From Bacillota bacterium (lineage in GTDB: Bacteria > Bacillota > Clostridia > Acetivibrionales > DTU013), in NCBI GenBank assembly GCA_023426125.1, contig JAFABI010000017.1, positions 62,001 to 126,000 of the forward strand: a DNA stretch of 64,000 bases, given 5' to 3'. The translations under genes and the position numbers were made by a program. Under the pieces are notes generated by a model, which had not been told where the DNA came from, made no database searches, and saw nothing but the letters and a program-made list of their open reading frames with translations. Below are positions 59,811 to 64,000 of this stretch, one piece after another. Positions within the stretch are counted from its first letter, which is position 1, and every line of letters begins with the position of its first letter.

Positions 59811-59839
59811 AATATAACAGAATGCACCAGACGTTGCAA
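59811..59839 (-). promoter_or_regulatory. Candidate promoter of the flavoprotein operon
   Basis: On the minus strand TTGCAA (59839-59834), 17-base spacer, TATATT (59816-59811). The start of transcription would be near 59804, giving a leader of about 90 bases. Confidence 0.6.
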
Positions 59840-59961
59840 TATGTAATTTGCAAAATCGCAAAAGTCAAGCGCAATAAAAAGATCATTTGCTTTTTTTTAC
59901 AGAATACGGTATGATATTGGCATCACATGCAAAATATATTTTGTTTTAATGAAATTCAATC

Positions 59962-60062
59962 GTGCCGATTTGCAGATTATTCGTAGGGAAATAACGTGTA
60001 GAAGCCTTTCCTGTCATTACGGCAAGGCGGATAAATGCCGGTATGAAAATCAAAATCGGCAC
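59962..60062. repeat. Structured repeat family H, diverged copy D
   Basis: Outer arms GTGCCGATTT and AAATCGGCAC pair exactly but differ in sequence from those of copies A-C. Inside are GGGAAATAACG and the core GGCGGATAAATGCCG. It lies on the sense strand 24 bases before the GntR start. Confidence 0.55.
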
Positions 60063-60085
60063 TGAGTGCAATGGAGGACTCAAAA

Positions 60086-60787
60086 ATGGCCACTTACCAG
60101 GAGAATGTGCAAAATCAACTCAAGAAAAGTCTGGCAGAGCAGATATACCAGATACTGCGCACCGATATCATCAATCAGGCCCTTAAGGGTGGGGAAAAGC
60201 TGACTTTAAAAACCCTGCAGGAAAGGTTCGGCGTCAGTTCGACGCCCATCCGGGAGGCCATGGGACGCCTCAACCAGGAAGGTCTGATCACCCACGTCAC
60301 CAATATCGGTGCCAGCGTTGTTGAGCTGGGATATAAGGATATCAACGAAATTTATGATATGTGTGCTTTCCTGGACAACGCTGCAATGCGCCTTGCCATG
60401 CAAAATGAGCGGAGCGGGGAATTCCACAGGAAGCTTGACGCCTGCATCGAGTATCAGCGGCAGGCTCTGGCGGATGGGAACGTCCAGGCTTTTCTAATCC
60501 ACTCGGATGATTTTCACGATATCTTTTATCAATTTGCCGGCAATTCACGCCTTTATACTGTCTGCCAGACCATCAGAAGCCAGATCAGCATTTTGACGAC
60601 ACGATACCAGAATGTCAATATGGCCCGCGAAGTGGTGTTTGCCGGGCACATCGGCATCTGCAACGCCATCAAGCAGGGAAACGTGGCAGAAGCCGAGCTT
60701 CAACTGGGCAAGCACTTCACCCATGCAAAGCAATATCTGTTAAGCCACCTGGAGGAGATTGACGGGCAGTTGTCCCAAAGCGTATGA
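60086..60787 (+). CDS. GntR family regulator (FCD/FadR subgroup)
   Basis: 233 residues. The winged helix includes LAEQIYQILRTDIINQALKGGEKL and FGVSSTPIREAMGRLNQEGLI; the C-terminal FCD domain (about 90-225) holds the metal or ligand-binding residues in SDDFHDIFYQFAGN and FAGHIGICNAI. ATG at 60086 follows GGAGG eight bases upstream; the ATG at 60071 is part of that site. It probably controls the flavoprotein unit on the left and the transporter genes on the right in response to a carboxylate-like ligand. Confidence 0.93.
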   Translation: MATYQENVQNQLKKSLAEQIYQILRTDIINQALKGGEKLTLKTLQERFGVSSTPIREAMGRLNQEGLITHVTNIGASVVELGYKDINEIYDMCAFLDNAAMRLAMQNERSGEFHRKLDACIEYQRQALADGNVQAFLIHSDDFHDIFYQFAGNSRLYTVCQTIRSQISILTTRYQNVNMAREVVFAGHIGICNAIKQGNVAEAELQLGKHFTHAKQYLLSHLEEIDGQLSQSV

Positions 60788-60877
60788 TATTCCGGGCTCG
60801 AGCTTGATCCTGCGGCCCGAAAACAAATTATAGTGACTATTCAATTATCCCGGTTGTCATTGCTGTGAAACTCCTCT

Positions 60878-60956
60878 CCTGTAGGGGCGCGCATTGCGCG
60901 TCCGCAAATGCAATCTACGTCAACCAGCTGCCGGACGGCCAATGGCCGCCCCTACA
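60878..60956. repeat. Family F repeat, inverted copy
   Basis: CCTGTAGGGGCGCGCATTGC ... GGACGGCCAATGGCCGCCCCTAC. The two arms are in reverse order compared with the copies at 20934 and 28025, so the element is inserted in the other orientation. Confidence 0.8.
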
Positions 60957-60987
60957 AATGGGTTCCCACACGGGTGGTGTGCCCACA

Positions 60988-61062
60988 TGTGGCAATCTCT
61001 GCTTCTGACTGAAATAGCCTTTATTAGATTGCCGCGCTCCACTTCGTTTCGCTCACAATGAC
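60988..61062. repeat. Family G repeat, diverged copy
   Basis: TGTGGCAATCTCTGCTTC ... AGATTGCCGCGCTCC ... GCTCACAATGAC, matching the inner arms and right end of the 15838 copy. Confidence 0.65.
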
Positions 61063-61164
61063 AGTAACTAAATAGTCACAAATTATACATTTTGCATAAT
61101 CGAATTTGCACAATTTGCTTGCTTTTCTCAAAACTGCATGGTATATTAACATAAAATAGTTATT

Positions 61165-61174
61165 TTGCATGCAA
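61165..61174. promoter_or_regulatory. Candidate GntR operator
   Basis: TTGCATGCAA is a perfect 10-bp palindrome just before the GGAGGAG site of the permease gene. The same TTTGCA/TGCAAA words are found in the divergent control region at 59850-59975. Confidence 0.4.
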
Positions 61175-61186
61175 TGGGAGGAGTAT

Positions 61187-62119
61187 ATGTATAGGTACGT
61201 GATCAAGCGCCTGTTGCTCACAATCCCCGTATTGCTGGGAGTGGTCTTTGTTGTTTTTGCCATTATGTCCTTTACGCCGGGGGATCCGGGTACATTAATC
61301 CTGGGGATTACAGCGGAAAAGGCTGATATTGCCGCATTAAACCATGAACTGGGTTATGACCGCCCCTTTTTGACACGTTTTATCAATTATCTGTGGAACG
61401 CAGTGACCAGGCTGGACTTTGGAGTCTCCTACAGAACAAGGACGCCGGTCTTTGACGAGATCCTGACCCGGTTCCCCCATACGCTGAAATTATCGCTGCT
61501 GTCCATCGTCATAAGCTCCATCGTCGGAGTATCCCTGGGCATTTTGTCTGCAGTAAAGCAATATTCCTTCATTGACAATTTTTCTATTGTGCTGGCGATG
61601 TTTTTTGCAGCCATTCCGGGCTTCTGGTTCGGCATGATGCTGATTCTGTTTTTTGCGCTCCAGCTGGGATGGTTTCCATCAAACGGTATTGAGACCTGGA
61701 AAAGCTTTATTTTGCCCAGCATTACCATTTCCGTGGGCGGCGCCGCCGGACTCCTGCGGCTGACGCGCTCCACCATGCTGGAAACCATACGGCAGGACTA
61801 TGTCAGGACGGCGCGGGCCAAAGGAGCAAGCGAAAGCGCGGTGATCTGGAAGCATTCTTTAAAGAATGCATTACTGCCCGTAATCACGACCATGGGGACG
61901 ATCTTCGGGTATTCGCTGGGCGGCGCCATTATCGCCGAGACGGTTTTCGCAATGCCGGGACTTGGGACACATATCGTCACGGCCATCCGCCAGAAGGATG
62001 TTCCGGTGGTTTTATCCAGTACGTTGTTCCTGGCAGTCATGTTTTGCCTGATCATTCTTTTGGTGGACCTGCTCTATGCTTTCATAGATCCCCGGATTAA
62101 AGCCAAATATTCCAGATAA
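61187..62119 (+). CDS. Dipeptide-type ABC permease (DppB/OppB family)
   Basis: 310 residues with six membrane helices. Starts YRYVIKRLLLTIPVLLGVVFVVF, typical DppB, and carries the EAA loop DYVRTARAKGASESAVIWKHSLKNALLP. Channel half for peptide-like substrates brought by the family 5 binding protein at 55732-57285. ATG at 61187 follows GGAGGAG; an in-frame upstream ATG at the start of that site is not used. Confidence 0.94.
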   Translation: MYRYVIKRLLLTIPVLLGVVFVVFAIMSFTPGDPGTLILGITAEKADIAALNHELGYDRPFLTRFINYLWNAVTRLDFGVSYRTRTPVFDEILTRFPHTLKLSLLSIVISSIVGVSLGILSAVKQYSFIDNFSIVLAMFFAAIPGFWFGMMLILFFALQLGWFPSNGIETWKSFILPSITISVGGAAGLLRLTRSTMLETIRQDYVRTARAKGASESAVIWKHSLKNALLPVITTMGTIFGYSLGGAIIAETVFAMPGLGTHIVTAIRQKDVPVVLSSTLFLAVMFCLIILLVDLLYAFIDPRIKAKYSR

Positions 62120-62131
62120 GGGGTAGCCGAT

Positions 62132-63013
62132 ATGACAAATACCGGAAGCGGAAAAATACAATACAAAAAATCCAGCCAGGTCAGGGAAATATGGAGACGC
62201 TTCAAAAAAAACAAAACGGCCATGCTTGGGTTGTACATACTGATTATCACAGTACTTGTCGCTATATTTGCAGATCTTATCGTACCCTACCAGAAAGCGG
62301 TCTTGCAGGTGGGCAGGGAACGTTTGCAGCTGCCCTCCGCAGCCCATTGGTTCGGCACCGACGGATTCGGCCGCGATGTTTTCGCCCGGGTGGTTCACGG
62401 CTCGCGTTATTCCTTGCTCATAGGCGTTTCCACCAGTCTCATCGCCCTGGTGCTGGGCGGGTTGCTGGGAGCGGCGGCGGGTTATTACGGTGGCAGGGCG
62501 GACAATTTCATTATGAGGATCATGGACGTTTTCATGTGCATTCCGCCGATACTATTGGCCCTTGCCATTGTGGCGGCCCTTGGTCCGAGCCTTCAGAACC
62601 TTCTGATAGCCATCACCATCTCCGCCATGCCGGACAAGACGCGCCTGATCCGTTCCACCATCCTTACGGTGGCGGAGCAGGATTTTGTTGAAGCTGCACA
62701 TTCCTATGGCGCAAAAGACCTCAGGATCATTATAAAGTACATTTTGCCCAATGCCATCGGCCCTGTGATCGTCAGTACCACAATGGGTATTGCCAGCATG
62801 ATCCTGTCGGCGGCAGGCTTAAGCTACCTGGGTATGGGTGTCCAGCCTCCTGCGCCGGAATGGGGAGCAATGCTCTCCGAAGCACGCCAGTATATGAGAC
62901 AGGCGGCATACCTTCTGTATTTTCCGGGTATAGCCATCTTGTTGTCCGCTCTATCCTTCAACCTGGTTGGAGACGGATTGAGGGATGCGCTTGACCCGAA
63001 GCTCAGAGACTAA
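62132..63013 (+). CDS. Dipeptide-type ABC permease (DppC/OppC family)
   Basis: 293 residues. N-terminal OppC-type segment REIWRRFKKNKTAMLGLYIL, the motif HWFGTDGFGRDVFARVVHGSR, and the EAA loop DFVEAAHSYGAKDLRIIIKYILPN. Second channel half; 12 bases after dppB-like gene. Confidence 0.95.
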   Translation: MTNTGSGKIQYKKSSQVREIWRRFKKNKTAMLGLYILIITVLVAIFADLIVPYQKAVLQVGRERLQLPSAAHWFGTDGFGRDVFARVVHGSRYSLLIGVSTSLIALVLGGLLGAAAGYYGGRADNFIMRIMDVFMCIPPILLALAIVAALGPSLQNLLIAITISAMPDKTRLIRSTILTVAEQDFVEAAHSYGAKDLRIIIKYILPNAIGPVIVSTTMGIASMILSAAGLSYLGMGVQPPAPEWGAMLSEARQYMRQAAYLLYFPGIAILLSALSFNLVGDGLRDALDPKLRD

Positions 63014-63038
63014 GCCGTAGACGGAAAGGATGGCAGAT

Positions 63039-64000
63039 ATGGATGAAAAGCTCCTTGAAGTAAAAGACCTTGAGGTCATCTATAAGACGGATCTGGAAAC
63101 GGTCCATGCAGTTAATAAAATTTCCTTTGGCCTGAGCCGGGGAAAAACCCTGGGTATCGTAGGTGAGACCGGCGCAGGCAAAACCACAACCTCCCTTGCC
63201 ATCCTGCGGCTTTTACCCGAGCGGACGGCTAAAATCACAGGGGGTTCGGTCAGCTTTAAGGGAAAAGAGCTTCTTTCTCTTTCCAGGCATGAAATGAGGG
63301 ATATACGGGGTGAAAAGATATCGATGATATTTCAGGACCCCATGACTGCCTTAAATCCCATCCTGACTGTAGGGAACCAGATTGCGGAAGCCCTTATCCT
63401 GCATAATACGGATAACAAGTCCCGTGCCGAAATCGAGAAAAAGGTGGAAGGGGTTCTGGAGATGGTGGGCATACCGGCCTCCCGTAAAACGGACTATCCA
63501 CATCAGTTCAGCGGAGGTATGAAACAGCGCGTCGTCATTGCCATCGCACTGGCCTGCGAGCCGGAGCTTTTAATCGCCGATGAACCGACGACAGCTCTGG
63601 ACGTTACCATCCAGGCCCAGGTGCTCGCCATGATGTGCGAGCTCAAAGACCGTCTGGGAACCTCCATGATCATGATCACCCATGACCTTGGCATTGTGGT
63701 CCAGGCCTGTGATGACGTAGCCGTTATGTATGCAGGTGAGATCATTGAGTTTGGCACAGTGGAGGACATTTTTACCGGCGACAGCCATCACCCTTATACC
63801 GTGGGGTTGTTCGGGTCCATTCCGGATCTTGAGGTGGAGAGCGAATACTTAAATCCCATCGACGGTCTGATGCCGGACCCCACAAATTTGCCCGCCGGGT
63901 GCAAATTCTCGCCCAGATGCCCCCGCTGCGCCGATTTGTGCCGCAGGAAGCAGCCGGCGGAATACTCCCGGGGCAGCCACAAAATCGTATGCCATCTTTT
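63039..64000 (+). CDS. Dipeptide-type ABC ATPase (DppD/OppD family), 3' end outside window
   Basis: About 320 residues visible and the frame is still open at the window end. Walker A GETGAGKTT, Q-loop MIFQDPMTALNP, signature FSGGMKQRV, Walker B LLIADEPTTALD and switch His in ITHDLG are intact. The C-terminal oligopeptide-transporter part has GCKFSPRCPRCADLC, the conserved cysteines of OppD/DppD. ATG at 63039 with GGAAAGG nine bases before; an in-frame ATG at 63030 is too close to that site. A DppF-type partner is expected just beyond. Confidence 0.94.
   Translation, partial: MDEKLLEVKDLEVIYKTDLETVHAVNKISFGLSRGKTLGIVGETGAGKTTTSLAILRLLPERTAKITGGSVSFKGKELLSLSRHEMRDIRGEKISMIFQDPMTALNPILTVGNQIAEALILHNTDNKSRAEIEKKVEGVLEMVGIPASRKTDYPHQFSGGMKQRVVIAIALACEPELLIADEPTTALDVTIQAQVLAMMCELKDRLGTSMIMITHDLGIVVQACDDVAVMYAGEIIEFGTVEDIFTGDSHHPYTVGLFGSIPDLEVESEYLNPIDGLMPDPTNLPAGCKFSPRCPRCADLCRRKQPAEYSRGSHKIVCHL

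Larger units (their letters stand above)
59715..60085. other. 371-base divergent control region
   Basis: Between the flavoprotein and the GntR gene. It contains a leftward promoter (59811-59839), an intrinsic terminator in the leader (59739-59778), several TTTGCA/TGCAAA words that may bind the GntR protein, and a diverged copy of repeat family H (59962-60062). Confidence 0.65.
60788..61186. other. 399-base gap with repeats and candidate GntR sites
   Basis: Holds a family F copy (60878-60956), a family G copy (60988-61062) and, at 61085-61175, three TTTGCA words including the exact palindrome TTGCATGCAA next to the ribosome site of the permease gene. No gene is seen. Confidence 0.55.

Noticed and set aside
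1..64000. CRISPR arrays, tRNA/rRNA genes, prophage or transposase genes
   Set aside because: Looked for by eye; no regularly spaced direct repeats, cloverleaf-type sequence, rRNA segments or transposase motifs were found. The dispersed palindromes are too irregular to be CRISPR.

Overview
This window is a chromosomal stretch from an anaerobic, spore-forming Clostridia-type Firmicute. The evidence is the sporulation protease YabG, a BlaI/M56 pair, an ECF sigma/anti-sigma pair, LplABC-type sugar importers without their own ATPase, YesM/YesN-type two-component proteins, and ferredoxin-dependent IorAB with an ADP-forming acyl-CoA synthetase. No rRNA, tRNA, prophage, transposase or CRISPR array was recognised. 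Intergenic DNA is rich in small palindromic dispersed repeats.

Layout. 1-1903: end of a YesM-type histidine kinase and its YesN-type response regulator. 2025-10796 (leftward): a sugar-use operon of FGGY kinase, fucose/arabinose-isomerase-like enzyme, cytoplasmic clan GH-A glycosidase, two permeases and a lipoprotein binding protein. 11248-15061 (leftward): lipid kinase, YabG, CMP-kinase-like protein and glycerate kinase. 15282-20930: MscL, ECF sigma and anti-sigma, BlaI/M56 and an AAA ATPase. 21286-27933: Gfo/Idh/MocA oxidoreductase, DUF4143 ATPase, and an AraC regulator divergent from a GH2 enzyme.

28571-46194 (rightward) is the most unusual block: a LacI regulator with identical 15-bp sites on both sides, an M24-fold protein without the usual metal ligands, an ASRT-family protein, a GHL6-like glycosidase, a complete LplABC importer, a GH20-like protein, a DUF4838 protein, a URO-D-family protein, a NodB-type deacetylase, a rhamnose-mutarotase-like protein and an MFS carrier. 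It reads as a glycan-use locus built largely from uncharacterised families. A 14-TM type drug exporter follows at 46356.

48137-53427: ADP-forming acyl-CoA synthetase, iorA, iorB and an Mpv17-like membrane protein in overlapping frames, fitting oxidative fermentation of aromatic amino acids with ATP formation. 53433-64000: a divergent island with M42 peptidase, amidohydrolase, peptide-type binding protein, ferredoxin and AprA/fumarate-reductase-like flavoprotein to the left, and a GntR/FCD regulator with dipeptide-type ABC genes (dppBCD-like) to the right. Import and reduction or hydrolysis of an unknown compound appear to be co-regulated here.

The strongest novelty candidates are a three-to-four-copy structured intergenic element with a conserved hairpin core, the ASRT/M24/GHL6/DUF4838 glycan locus, and the reductase island with a promoter-proximal intrinsic terminator. 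All functional statements come from reading motifs and context by eye; no database search was run.
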